In this document: positions 25,179-32,952 of the stretch, piece after piece
Position numbering within the stretch: the first letter of the stretch is position 1
How the letters are laid out: each line of letters opens with the position of its first letter
From: Desulfitibacter sp. BRH_c19
GTDB lineage: Bacteria; Bacillota; DSM-16504; Desulfitibacterales; Desulfitibacteraceae
Length of the DNA stretch: 64,000 bases
Direction: 5' to 3'
NCBI GenBank assembly: GCA_001515945.1
Contig: LOER01000026.1
Location: forward strand, 270,821 to 334,820
Translations under genes and position numbers: made by a program
Notes under the pieces: generated by a model
What the model was told of the DNA's origin: nothing
What the model saw: the letters and a program-made list of their open reading frames with translations, nothing else
The model's database searches: none

Positions 25179-25285
25179 AGGACTTGGGCGATACATAATA
25201 GCAAATGCTTAAAGAACCATAAAAAACAACTATAGAAAACCAACTGTAAAAAACCAACCATCAGAACCGTCCCCGTGGTTGCTAT
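25179..25285 (+). pseudogene. Fragment: last codons of the RAYT gene plus family B palindrome
   Basis: About 107 bp are nearly identical to 20218-20324, including the final ten codons (GLGRYIIANA and stop), the spacer and the inverted family B palindrome. Differences are only single bases or small indels. It is either what remains of a second full transposase unit or a mobilised 3' end. Confidence 0.75.
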
Positions 25286-25342
25286 ACGCTATCCGATTTG
25301 CAAAACTTTACCAATAATAATATTCTTATCTGTACACATAAT

Positions 25343-25756
25343 ATGTCTATGGCGAAGCGATTTTTTATTTACGGATTAATAGGATGGATTATGGAAATAT
25401 TGTGGACTGGATCTTTATCTGCCCTCGCTGGGGATTGGCGACTAATGTCCACCACATATATGTGGATGTTTCCCATTTATGGGCTAGCGGTTTTTCTGGA
25501 GCCTCTTCATGATCATATTCGTCAATGGCCCTGGTGGATGCGGGGTGTGGTCTGGGTGGGTACCATTTGGTTTATAGAATCTAGTACAGGATTGCTAATT
25601 CAATCACTCATCGGAAGACCCCCCTGGGACTATACAAAATCTGCATGGCAGATAGCTGGACTTATTAGAGTAGACATGGCTCCCCTGTGGTTTCTAGTGG
25701 GTCTCCTTTTTGAGAGGTTGCATGATTATTTGATACAGGTTATCAAGATTCGGTGA
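25343..25756 (+). CDS. Membrane protein of the putative ABC-transporter type IV (PF06541-like) family
   Basis: 137 residues from ATG 25343 with four hydrophobic segments. The protein includes FFIYGLIGWIMEILWTG near the N-terminus and RPPWDYTKSAWQ further on, a pattern I associate with the small membrane family sometimes labelled ABC-transporter type IV. The function is unknown. No ribosome site is visible before 25343 or the next ATG at 25349, and a REP fragment lies only 55 bp upstream. The original promoter or leader may have been displaced. A terminator follows at 25759. Confidence 0.6.
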   Translation: MSMAKRFFIYGLIGWIMEILWTGSLSALAGDWRLMSTTYMWMFPIYGLAVFLEPLHDHIRQWPWWMRGVVWVGTIWFIESSTGLLIQSLIGRPPWDYTKSAWQIAGLIRVDMAPLWFLVGLLFERLHDYLIQVIKIR

Positions 25757-25758
25757 CA

Positions 25759-25781
25759 AACACGGTTTATCCGTGTTTTTT
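25759..25781 (+). terminator. Intrinsic terminator
   Basis: AACACGG (25759-25765) pairs with CCGTGTT (25771-25777), followed by TTTT. It starts 2 bp after the preceding stop codon. Confidence 0.8.
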
Positions 25782-25892
25782 GTATTCTAACTTGCTACTT
25801 GATTATATCTATCAAAGCGTGTTAGTGTATTGGTGGATGAAAATTTCTGAGGGCACAAGAATTGCCCAACTTGACTTAAAAGAGGTGTTATT

Positions 25893-26792
25893 GTGGTTAA
25901 AAAGGTTCGTATAATTGGCGTACCTGTTGATTTAGGGGCAGACCGAAGAGGCGTTGACATGGGGCCGAGTGCAATTCGCTACGCAGGGATAGTATCTAAA
26001 ATTAAAAAATTAGGTATTCAAGTTGAAGACAGAGGAAATATTTCCGTTGCAGTATCTGAAAGCAGCCAACAAGGAGAGCCTAACTGCAAGTACTTAAATG
26101 AAATCAGTCAGTACAGCGAACTTCTTGCCCAGGAGGTTTTACAAGCATTCGAAGATAAATGTTTGCCTTTGGTGATAGGTGGTGACCACAGTATAGCAAT
26201 AGGAGCCGTTGCTGGAGCAGCAAAAGCTTGCCAAAAAACAGGATTAATCTGGTTTGACAGCCATGGGGATTTCAATACCCCGGAAACTACTTCTAGCGGC
26301 AATATCCATGGGATGCCATTAGCAGTCTCGACTGGAAGGGGAGCCGATTCCCTTGTAAACTGTGGTGGACTTGTACCGAAGGTTGCAGAAGAGAATACTG
26401 TATTAATTGGTATTCGGAGTTTGGATGAGGAAGAAGCACGTCTCATGGCTGAGAGTAAGATGACTATTTTTACCATGAAAGAAGTAGATCGTATAGGTAT
26501 TAGAGATGTTGTTAACCAGGCTTTAGTAATAGCGAAGAATGGTACATCCGGGTTGCATATTAGTTTGGATATGGATGCTATCGACCCCATAACTGCTCCA
26601 GGAGTTGGGACACCTGTTCGAGGAGGCTTAAGCTATAGGGAAATACATCTTGCCATGGAGCTTATTGCTGAAGAGGGGATCCTTACTTCCATTGATATAT
26701 CAGAAGTAAACCCTATTTTGGATCAACGAAATGCAACAGCAGAGCTGGCAGTTGAACTGGTGCTGTCAATGCTGGGCAAAACAATTCTTTAA
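25893..26792 (+). CDS. rocF: Arginase
   Basis: 299 residues, the usual length. Arginase hydrolyses arginine to ornithine and urea in the cytosol with a binuclear manganese centre. Metal ligands are visible in GGDHSIAIG (about 97-105), WFDSHGDFN (about 124-132) and SLDMDAIDP (about 227-235). The TSSGNIHGMPLA segment favours arginase over agmatinase. The GTG start follows AAAAGAGGTGTTATT. It is convergent with the LysR gene downstream, with only 2 bp between the stops. Confidence 0.9.
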   Translation: MVKKVRIIGVPVDLGADRRGVDMGPSAIRYAGIVSKIKKLGIQVEDRGNISVAVSESSQQGEPNCKYLNEISQYSELLAQEVLQAFEDKCLPLVIGGDHSIAIGAVAGAAKACQKTGLIWFDSHGDFNTPETTSSGNIHGMPLAVSTGRGADSLVNCGGLVPKVAEENTVLIGIRSLDEEEARLMAESKMTIFTMKEVDRIGIRDVVNQALVIAKNGTSGLHISLDMDAIDPITAPGVGTPVRGGLSYREIHLAMELIAEEGILTSIDISEVNPILDQRNATAELAVELVLSMLGKTIL

Positions 26793-26794
26793 CC

Positions 26795-27691
26795 TTATGA
26801 TAACTGCTCCGCAGGGAAGTTCCTACGTAATATTTCTATAAATAGCTCTAAGGCCTTGGTTTGAAAAGGGGCCAATTGGGTTACCAAGGAAAAATTCCTG
26901 GTAACAGGAAAACCTTTGATTCTTAGCATATTCAAGGTTCCCAGTTGGAGCTCCTTTTTTATTGCCCAATCAGATAGAAGCGTAACCCCAAGGCCTGCTT
27001 CCACAGATTCTTTGATTATCTGAGTACTACCAAACTCAATTAGATTTTCTGGAAAAAAACTCATATCTTTAAACATTTTTTCTATGGCATCCCTAGTCCC
27101 AGAGCCCTTTTCGCGAACTATCCAAGTTTCATTACTTAAATCGGCCAAAATTACCTCACCCTGCCGTGCTGACCAATGCTTAGCAGAAGCAACAACAAAC
27201 ATTACATCATTAGCAAAGGGCTCTATATGTAGTTTTTCAAATTTTTGCTCTCCCTCTACAATTCCAACATCTAACTGATTACCAAGTACTAATCTTTCAA
27301 TTCTATTAGTATTATTAATGACTATTCTCGGTTTTATGAGGGGGTAATGATCCCGCATTTGAGCAATTAAATGCGGCAATACATATTCACCAAATGTATA
27401 GCTGGCTCCGATGGATAAAGTGCCACTAGCTTTGTGGGTTAAATCGTCTACCAAAGATTGCATCCGTGTATAAAGGCTCAAGATCTCCTGAGCATGATGA
27501 TAGACAATCTCTCCTGCCTTATTTAACCGCACATATTTGTTTGTTCGTTCCAAAAGTCTAGTTCCTATAGTAGCTTCCAAGGTTTGAATATACTGACTAA
27601 CTGCTGGCTGAGTCATATGTAACGCTTCCGCTGCCCTGGAAAAATTCTTTTTATCTACTACTGCTAAAAAGACTTGTAATTGTTGTTGCAT
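26795..27691 (-). CDS. LysR-family transcriptional regulator (CysL/YeiE-like)
   Basis: 298 residues on the minus strand. The N-terminal winged helix-turn-helix is clear (NFSRAAEALHMTQPAVSQYI, about 16-35), followed by a two-lobed effector domain. The REKGSGTRDAIE segment near 192-203 is typical of the CysB/CysL sulfur-related branch. It is divergent from the YeiH-type exporter gene, and the 125-bp shared region is the expected binding site. LysR proteins usually regulate their divergent neighbour. The effector is unknown. Confidence 0.88.
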   Translation of the reverse strand: MQQQLQVFLAVVDKKNFSRAAEALHMTQPAVSQYIQTLEATIGTRLLERTNKYVRLNKAGEIVYHHAQEILSLYTRMQSLVDDLTHKASGTLSIGASYTFGEYVLPHLIAQMRDHYPLIKPRIVINNTNRIERLVLGNQLDVGIVEGEQKFEKLHIEPFANDVMFVVASAKHWSARQGEVILADLSNETWIVREKGSGTRDAIEKMFKDMSFFPENLIEFGSTQIIKESVEAGLGVTLLSDWAIKKELQLGTLNMLRIKGFPVTRNFSLVTQLAPFQTKALELFIEILRRNFPAEQLS

Positions 27692-27757
27692 TCAAATCAC
27701 CTCTCATTATGAGTATACCATAACTGTTTACTTATTATCACAATCTCAACTAATTAT

Positions 27758-27786
27758 TTTACTTATATTCAGGATTGCCCTATACT
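27758..27786 (+). promoter_or_regulatory. Putative promoter of the YeiH-type gene
   Basis: TTTACT (27758-27763) and TATACT (27781-27786) with a 17-bp spacer, within the divergent intergenic region. The -35 box is weak, as expected for an activator-dependent promoter. Confidence 0.4.
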
Positions 27787-27816
27787 TTAGTTACTAGACA
27801 ACCGGGAGATGACTAT

Positions 27817-28866
27817 ATGGATTATAAAACAGAAAAAATATTACTAATGGGTAAAGCAACTATTTTCGGGAGGAATAGTTATCTAAACTGGTCTTGGCTT
27901 GGAGGAATCATCTTTACCCTTTGCGTAGCATTCTTGGGATATGCTCTGGCAACCCTACCAGTTTTTGGACAAGTAGGACCAATGGCTTCTGCAATCTTAA
28001 TTGCGGTAGTGTATAGACAATTTTTTGGCTATCCTGAATATTTTCGCACCGGAATTCAATTCTCTTCTCAAAAATTATTACGCCTTGCGATTATTTTATA
28101 CGGTCTAAAACTAAATATTCTAATCATTATGGAACAAGGATTAGGCCTGCTTGTCTATGGTGTCGTGACTATTGTTTTCTCAATTTCCATAACCATGCTC
28201 TTAGCTAGATGGCTAAAGGCTGATCTTTCTTTATCATTATTACTCGGAATTGGCACAGGAGTTTGTGGTGCAGCAGCAATTGCAGCAGTTTCACCTATAC
28301 TCAAAACAAAAGAGGAAGATACAGCTATGGGTGTTGGTATAATTGCTTTAGTAGGAACCATCTTTGCTGTTGGGTATACGATAATCATGCCATATTTGCA
28401 CTTATCCCCTACCGAGTATGGTGTTTGGGCAGGTATCAGTTTGCACGAAATTGCCCATGTAGCTTTAGCAGCGGCTCCTGCTGGACAAGATGTTTTGGCC
28501 ATGGCACTATTAGCTAAGTTAAGTCGTGTTTTGTTACTTATTCCGTTAAGCTTTATCCTCATGTTCTGGATGAATCTTAAAGAAAATGGTCAATCTACTC
28601 ACAGCAAGATTGCTTTTCCTTGGTTCTTAATTGGCTTTATAGTGATGAGCTTTTTTGGAACCTTTGCCCTAGGAACGTATATCCCTAATTCCGATGTCTT
28701 GATGAATGATATTTCTATTGCTACAAGTTTCCTACTAACCATGGCAATGACTGGTCTAGGATTAAATGTTTGTCTTCGACAACTAAAAACAAAAGCATTA
28801 CGCCCATTAATTGCTATGTCCATTACATCGGTTTTGCTTGTCATATTAACATCTTTTATTATATAA
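27817..28866 (+). CDS. YeiH/UPF0324-family putative sulfate (anion) exporter
   Basis: 349 residues with about ten hydrophobic helices. LYGLKLN, GIGTGVCGAAAIAAVSP and SLHEIAHVALAA define the family (PF03601). These proteins are annotated as sulfate exporters mainly by genetics and context; the true substrate is not certain. I choose ATG 27817, with CGGGAGATG upstream, over the frame start at 27775. Divergent from a LysR regulator, as in many genomes. Confidence 0.85.
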   Translation: MDYKTEKILLMGKATIFGRNSYLNWSWLGGIIFTLCVAFLGYALATLPVFGQVGPMASAILIAVVYRQFFGYPEYFRTGIQFSSQKLLRLAIILYGLKLNILIIMEQGLGLLVYGVVTIVFSISITMLLARWLKADLSLSLLLGIGTGVCGAAAIAAVSPILKTKEEDTAMGVGIIALVGTIFAVGYTIIMPYLHLSPTEYGVWAGISLHEIAHVALAAAPAGQDVLAMALLAKLSRVLLLIPLSFILMFWMNLKENGQSTHSKIAFPWFLIGFIVMSFFGTFALGTYIPNSDVLMNDISIATSFLLTMAMTGLGLNVCLRQLKTKALRPLIAMSITSVLLVILTSFII

Positions 28867-28938
28867 AACATTGGGGCAAAACCTTGATTTTGAACCGCTC
28901 CCTGTCAAGTAGACAGGTAAAAAATAAAAATGTTTTTT

Positions 28939-28966
28939 CTCCAACCATAGTGGTTGGAGTTTTTTA
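28939..28966 (+). terminator. Intrinsic terminator after the YeiH-type gene
   Basis: CTCCAACCA (28939-28947) pairs perfectly with TGGTTGGAG (28951-28959) over a 3-nt loop, followed by TTTTTT. Confidence 0.9.
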
Positions 28967-28986
28967 TGAAGCTTTAAGACAAGGGT

Positions 28987-29013
28987 AAGACAAGGGGACG
29001 TTTCGCTTGTCAT
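28987..29013 (+). repeat. REP-like palindrome, family A (left flank of transposase unit 2)
   Basis: GACAAG (28989-28994) and CTTGTC (29006-29011) flank GGGACGTTTCG. It sits 42 bp before the transposase start. The inverted partner is at 29808. Confidence 0.82.
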
Positions 29014-29054
29014 TTTTTGGATTAATTTGGTATAATGGACCAGGGGTGATATGA

Positions 29055-29831
29055 ATGTCAAGAGCTCCAAGAAAGAGGAGTAAATCAGGCATATATCATG
29101 TTATGTTGAGAGGACTTGATAGAAGAAATATTTTTCTAGACAAAGAGGATATGGAAAGATTTCTAATGATTCTACTCAAAGTGAAGGAAACAGGTGCATT
29201 CGAGTTTTATGGATATTGCTTAATGGATAACCATGTTCATTTACTTGTGAAGGAACATGAGGAGATCGGTAAAGGCATCAAGAGGATAACAGTAAGCTAT
29301 GTGCAATGGCATAATAATAAGTATGACAGGACAGGGCATCTTTTTCAGAACAGATATAAAAGTGAACCTGTAGAAAATGAAGGCAGCCTATTTGCAGTAC
29401 TAAGGTACATACATCAGAATCCCCTAAAGGCCAAAATGGTGAAAAATTTTGAACAATACCAATGGAGCAGCTTTCATGACTATACACTTGTTTATGAAGG
29501 GGAAAAAACAAATCTTGATGCTGAACTAATCACAAGTTATTTCACTACAAAAGAAAGTTTTATTTCATATATGAATGAAATAGTTGATCAGGAATTTATA
29601 GATTATGAGGACAAAAGAAAATGCACGGACGTAGAAATAATGAAGATGATTAATAAGATAACACACTTGGAGTCCATAATAAAATTACCGAAAAAAGAAC
29701 GGGATAGTATTATAAATAAAATATACCATGATTCAGGTGCCAGCATAAGGCAGTTAAGTAGAGTAATAGGCTTAGGGCGAAGTGTAGTAGAAAAAGCCAC
29801 AAAAAAGGTGACAGACGAAACGTCCCCATGA
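29055..29831 (+). CDS. REP-associated tyrosine transposase (RAYT), second copy type
   Basis: 258 residues. The HUH motif DNHVHLLVKEH (H60, H62) and catalytic tyrosine Y119 in RYIHQNPLKA are intact, and the C-terminus has the helix-turn-helix ASIRQLSRVIGLGR. A TATAAT box lies at 29031 and the ribosome site is AGGGGTGAT. It is clearly homologous to the protein at 19478 but substantially diverged. Its final codons (VTDETSP) are encoded by the inverted family A palindrome, so gene and palindrome have evolved as one unit. Confidence 0.9.
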   Translation: MSRAPRKRSKSGIYHVMLRGLDRRNIFLDKEDMERFLMILLKVKETGAFEFYGYCLMDNHVHLLVKEHEEIGKGIKRITVSYVQWHNNKYDRTGHLFQNRYKSEPVENEGSLFAVLRYIHQNPLKAKMVKNFEQYQWSSFHDYTLVYEGEKTNLDAELITSYFTTKESFISYMNEIVDQEFIDYEDKRKCTDVEIMKMINKITHLESIIKLPKKERDSIINKIYHDSGASIRQLSRVIGLGRSVVEKATKKVTDETSP

Positions 29832-29835
29832 CACC
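29808..29835 (-). repeat. REP-like palindrome, family A (right flank of transposase unit 2)
   Basis: On the minus strand it reads GGTGTCATGGGGACGTTTCG, then TCTGTCACC, matching family A. It overlaps the 3' end of the transposase gene and is inverted relative to the copy at 28987. Confidence 0.85.
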
Positions 29836-29954
29836 ATCCCAAACGGCTTGACGATTTTGCAATTTTTATTATGTGTTTCTAAGAAGGATTTTGTTGGAAA
29901 ATGCTGAAATATGTAGTAACAAAAGTGTGATTGTTGCTACTAGGAGGTCATGGT

Positions 29955-31940
29955 GTGGTTCGATTGTCCAGTAAAGAAAAAGAAAGGCTTTTTGCTACTT
30001 TTCCAGAGCAAAATCCTAATCCTGTGTTTTGTGTTGCAATTGATGGTGCAATTTTATATAGCAATAATGCGTGCAAAGAGATATGTATAAATGTGTACTC
30101 TGAGTTGGATGCCCCACTAATGGAAGCTATTATTACTGTTATTAAGGGAAAAGGTGTAAAAAACAACTTGGAGTTTACCATTGGTGAAAAAATCTATGCA
30201 TTTACTGTGGTACCCATATCGGAAACTAATGTTGCTTTTGTTTATGGTAGTGACATTTCTAAACACAGAGAAGCTCAAGCAAACCTAAAGCAGCTAACAA
30301 AAATCATAGATGAAAGTATCAACATCGTGTTTATTACAGACTACGATGGTTTAATTGAGTATGTAAATACAACCTTTGAAAAAATAACGGGTTTTAAAAA
30401 GGAAGAATGTATTGGTGCAAACCCACGTTTTTTAGCCTCAGGGGATCGAACTTTGGCAGAATACAAGATCTTTTGGGATGAAATTAAACTAGGTAAAACC
30501 TGGCGGGGCATCTTTAAAAATAAAACAAAGGATGGAAAGTTCTACTGGGCAAATGGGTTTGTTTCCCCTATTAGAGATGAAAACGGTATAATTACAAATT
30601 TCCTGGCTATTCAAGAAGATATAACAAATAAAATAGTGACAGAAGAGCGCCTAAACTATTTATCGAACTATGATGAAACTACAGGTTTAATTAACCGGGC
30701 CACATTTATTGAACTCCTGGATAGATACCTAGCAAGTTGCAATGGGAAAAGTGCAGCTATGCTTCTGATAAATATAGATGGATTCAAACTTATTAACGAT
30801 TCCTTTGGCTCTAATGCAGGTGATGATTTCTTAAAAAGCTTTGCAGAATTTCTTACTACTAAAGTGAATGAGATAGATATTGTATTCGGCTCCAAAGAGA
30901 AATCCATTGTAGGTAGGCTGGGAGGAGATGATTTTGCTGTATTATTACCTTCGCGCTATGAAAAGGAAAGTATTTGTGCTGCCGAAAGTATACGCAAGGC
31001 TGTTGAGGGACATCGTTTTTTAAATGGGAGCCTTAGAACAACGGCAAGCATTGGTATTACCTTATACCCAAACCACGGAAAAACCAGTAGAGAGTTGTTT
31101 GCACAGTGTAATGACGCTATTATCCACGCAAAGGAGCTGGGGCAGAACCGTTATTTTATCTACAGCAAGGGAGACACATATCTAGACCAGGTCTATTCTA
31201 CCATTAAAGAAAAGGGACGTATCCTTACAGCATTAGAGGAAGACCGAATTCTACCATGGTTCCAGCCTATTCTAAATTTGCGTTCTGGAGAAATAAATCA
31301 TTATGAAGCCCTTGCCAGACTTTTGGAAAATGATGGTACAGTAGTACCACCAAACCACTTTATACCAACTGCTGAGAGGTATGGACTCATTTCCAGTATC
31401 GATCGAATTATAACTAAAAAGAGCCTAGATATGCAGTCAAAGCTTAAAGAAAAGGGTAGAAAGATCTCATTTAGCATGAACCTTTCTGCAAAGCATTTGG
31501 CTGATGAGCATATGCTAGACTTTCTTCAAGAAACAATCAGTAAAACAAAAGCGGACTATAATAGTGTTGTATTTGAACTCACCGAAACAGCAGCGATTCA
31601 AAATATGAGTCGTGCCATATATTTTGTGAAAGCATTAAAGGAAATGGGTTGTAAATTCTCTCTTGATGACTTTGGTGTAGGCTATACCTCCTTTGCCCAG
31701 CTTATTGAAATGGAGGTTGATTTCTTAAAAATTGATGGCTCATTTGTGCGTCACTTACCAGATAGTAAAAGGAATAGGATACTGGTAAAAACCATAGCCG
31801 AGATGGCTCAAGGTTTAGGAATTCAGACCATCGCAGAATTTGTGGATAGAGAAGAGACGCTTCAAATAGTAAAGGAAATTGGGATAGACTATGCCCAGGG
31901 TTATTTAATTGGAAAACCTTCACCCTTTCTTGTAGACTGA
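29955..31940 (+). CDS. PAS-PAS-GGDEF-EAL cyclic-di-GMP signalling protein
   Basis: 661 residues, cytosolic (no membrane helix). Two PAS regions (about 12-100 and 112-228) precede a GGDEF domain (about 236-405) and an EAL domain (about 415-655). The cyclase signature reads GGDDF (323-327) instead of GGDEF, so cyclase activity is doubtful. The EAL side is well kept: EAL at 451-453, then SMNLSAKH, ELTET, LDDFGVGYTSF and LKIDGSF. It is more likely a c-di-GMP phosphodiesterase, perhaps gated by the GGDDF domain. GTG 29955 is chosen for the upstream AGGAGGT. Confidence 0.88.
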   Translation: MVRLSSKEKERLFATFPEQNPNPVFCVAIDGAILYSNNACKEICINVYSELDAPLMEAIITVIKGKGVKNNLEFTIGEKIYAFTVVPISETNVAFVYGSDISKHREAQANLKQLTKIIDESINIVFITDYDGLIEYVNTTFEKITGFKKEECIGANPRFLASGDRTLAEYKIFWDEIKLGKTWRGIFKNKTKDGKFYWANGFVSPIRDENGIITNFLAIQEDITNKIVTEERLNYLSNYDETTGLINRATFIELLDRYLASCNGKSAAMLLINIDGFKLINDSFGSNAGDDFLKSFAEFLTTKVNEIDIVFGSKEKSIVGRLGGDDFAVLLPSRYEKESICAAESIRKAVEGHRFLNGSLRTTASIGITLYPNHGKTSRELFAQCNDAIIHAKELGQNRYFIYSKGDTYLDQVYSTIKEKGRILTALEEDRILPWFQPILNLRSGEINHYEALARLLENDGTVVPPNHFIPTAERYGLISSIDRIITKKSLDMQSKLKEKGRKISFSMNLSAKHLADEHMLDFLQETISKTKADYNSVVFELTETAAIQNMSRAIYFVKALKEMGCKFSLDDFGVGYTSFAQLIEMEVDFLKIDGSFVRHLPDSKRNRILVKTIAEMAQGLGIQTIAEFVDREETLQIVKEIGIDYAQGYLIGKPSPFLVD

Positions 31941-32167
31941 AAAAGTAGCAAAATAGTATATACCATCCATGTATTTTGCAAAATTACACGGCAGCAATCA
32001 AACGTCTCTGGTTATATAGAGAAGTAACTAGAGGTAAAATGGTATAGGCATTGGTAGTGTTAGCTCATGGATAAAAACTCTATGTAGCATTAGGCAGGAA
32101 TTTTAGGGTACAAATGTGGAAGGTTATTTAGGTATAGTGTAAAGGATTTTATAGGAGGCAACGGATA

Positions 32168-32815
32168 TTGTCAAGGCAAAATGAGAAGGTCATAAAGCTA
32201 CCAAGATTAGGTTTATTAACTCCCACAATGGATTCAACATTACTAAAGATTATGGAGGAGTCTGGGGAATTAGCCCGGGCTGTTTTGTTGTTTTTAGAAT
32301 GTGCAGAAGTAGAAAAAGAGCAATGGCTCATTCCCGTAGCTGAAGAATTATTAGACGTTGCTCAAACGTGTGTCACAATGATATTTGTCCTGGAAGATAT
32401 CTATGAAATTGATCCAGGGGAAATGATTGGCATCCATCTGGACAAGCTTAATAAAAAAGGATATCCATATGATCCAAATATAAGGTACTATGTACAATCT
32501 AGTGGCCAGTACAAATACCTAAACCTGCCACGGCTGCAGATTCCTCAGGTTACCTTATTAAAAACCGTTTGCAAGATACAAGAGGAAATTGGCGAGCTTA
32601 CCCAGGTCTTGGGCAAGAACGCAGGAAAAAGTGGAGAGAAAACAAAAAACCTTGATGCTGCCGGCCTACTTAAAGACAGCACATTGGAACTTTTGGACAT
32701 AGCCCAGTGCTGCTTTACAATGCTTTATATGCTGGAGGATAAGTATCAGATGGATATGGATAGTGTTTTATCCAAACATTTGGAAAAACTAAAAGCCAAA
32801 GGCTATTGCTCATGA
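32168..32815 (+). CDS. Tandem MazG-like protein (two NTP-pyrophosphohydrolase-type domains)
   Basis: 215 residues made of two similar halves (about 11-102 and 120-213), each opening with LPRL and ending in a K(K/A)KGY motif. Each half keeps the metal-binding pattern of all-alpha NTP pyrophosphatases: E30, E31, E34 with E60, D63 in the first; E139, E140, E143 with E174, D177 in the second. Related enzymes hydrolyse nucleoside triphosphates to monophosphates, but the substrate is unknown. A TTG start with AGGAGG upstream is used because the first ATG (codon 21) would cut into the first repeat. Confidence 0.72.
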   Translation: MSRQNEKVIKLPRLGLLTPTMDSTLLKIMEESGELARAVLLFLECAEVEKEQWLIPVAEELLDVAQTCVTMIFVLEDIYEIDPGEMIGIHLDKLNKKGYPYDPNIRYYVQSSGQYKYLNLPRLQIPQVTLLKTVCKIQEEIGELTQVLGKNAGKSGEKTKNLDAAGLLKDSTLELLDIAQCCFTMLYMLEDKYQMDMDSVLSKHLEKLKAKGYCS

Positions 32816-32935
32816 TACAGAATATAGGAGACAGAATACAGAATTCAGAAGGTTAGGGTCTAGCTTTTAGGCTTTTATTCGGGCTACTGTCCCCTGACTA
32901 CTGCTCTCCTGACTACTGAATTCTGCACTTCTTAA
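32814..32935. repeat. Heptad repeat element, fold-back form
   Basis: Left arm with ACAGAATACAGAATTCAGAAG, central TCTAGCTTTTAGGCTTTTATTC, right arm CTCCTGACTACTGAATTCTG. It is clearly related to the element at 47046, including the central unit, and the arms are complementary over much of their length. Confidence 0.68.
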
Positions 32936-32952
32936 AGAAAAGGATGAAGCTA

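Larger units (their letters stand above)
24983..25342. other. 360-bp gap made of mobile-element remnants
   Basis: The first 160 bp show no gene or motif. From 25145 it consists of an IS605-like end hairpin joined directly to a copy of the 3' end of the transposase at 19478 and its family B palindrome. Confidence 0.6.

Noticed and set aside
28263..28517. A cysteine-rich frame inside the YeiH-type gene
   Set aside because: It is an off-frame shadow of the conserved membrane protein; its Cys and Trp content is an artefact of frame shift.
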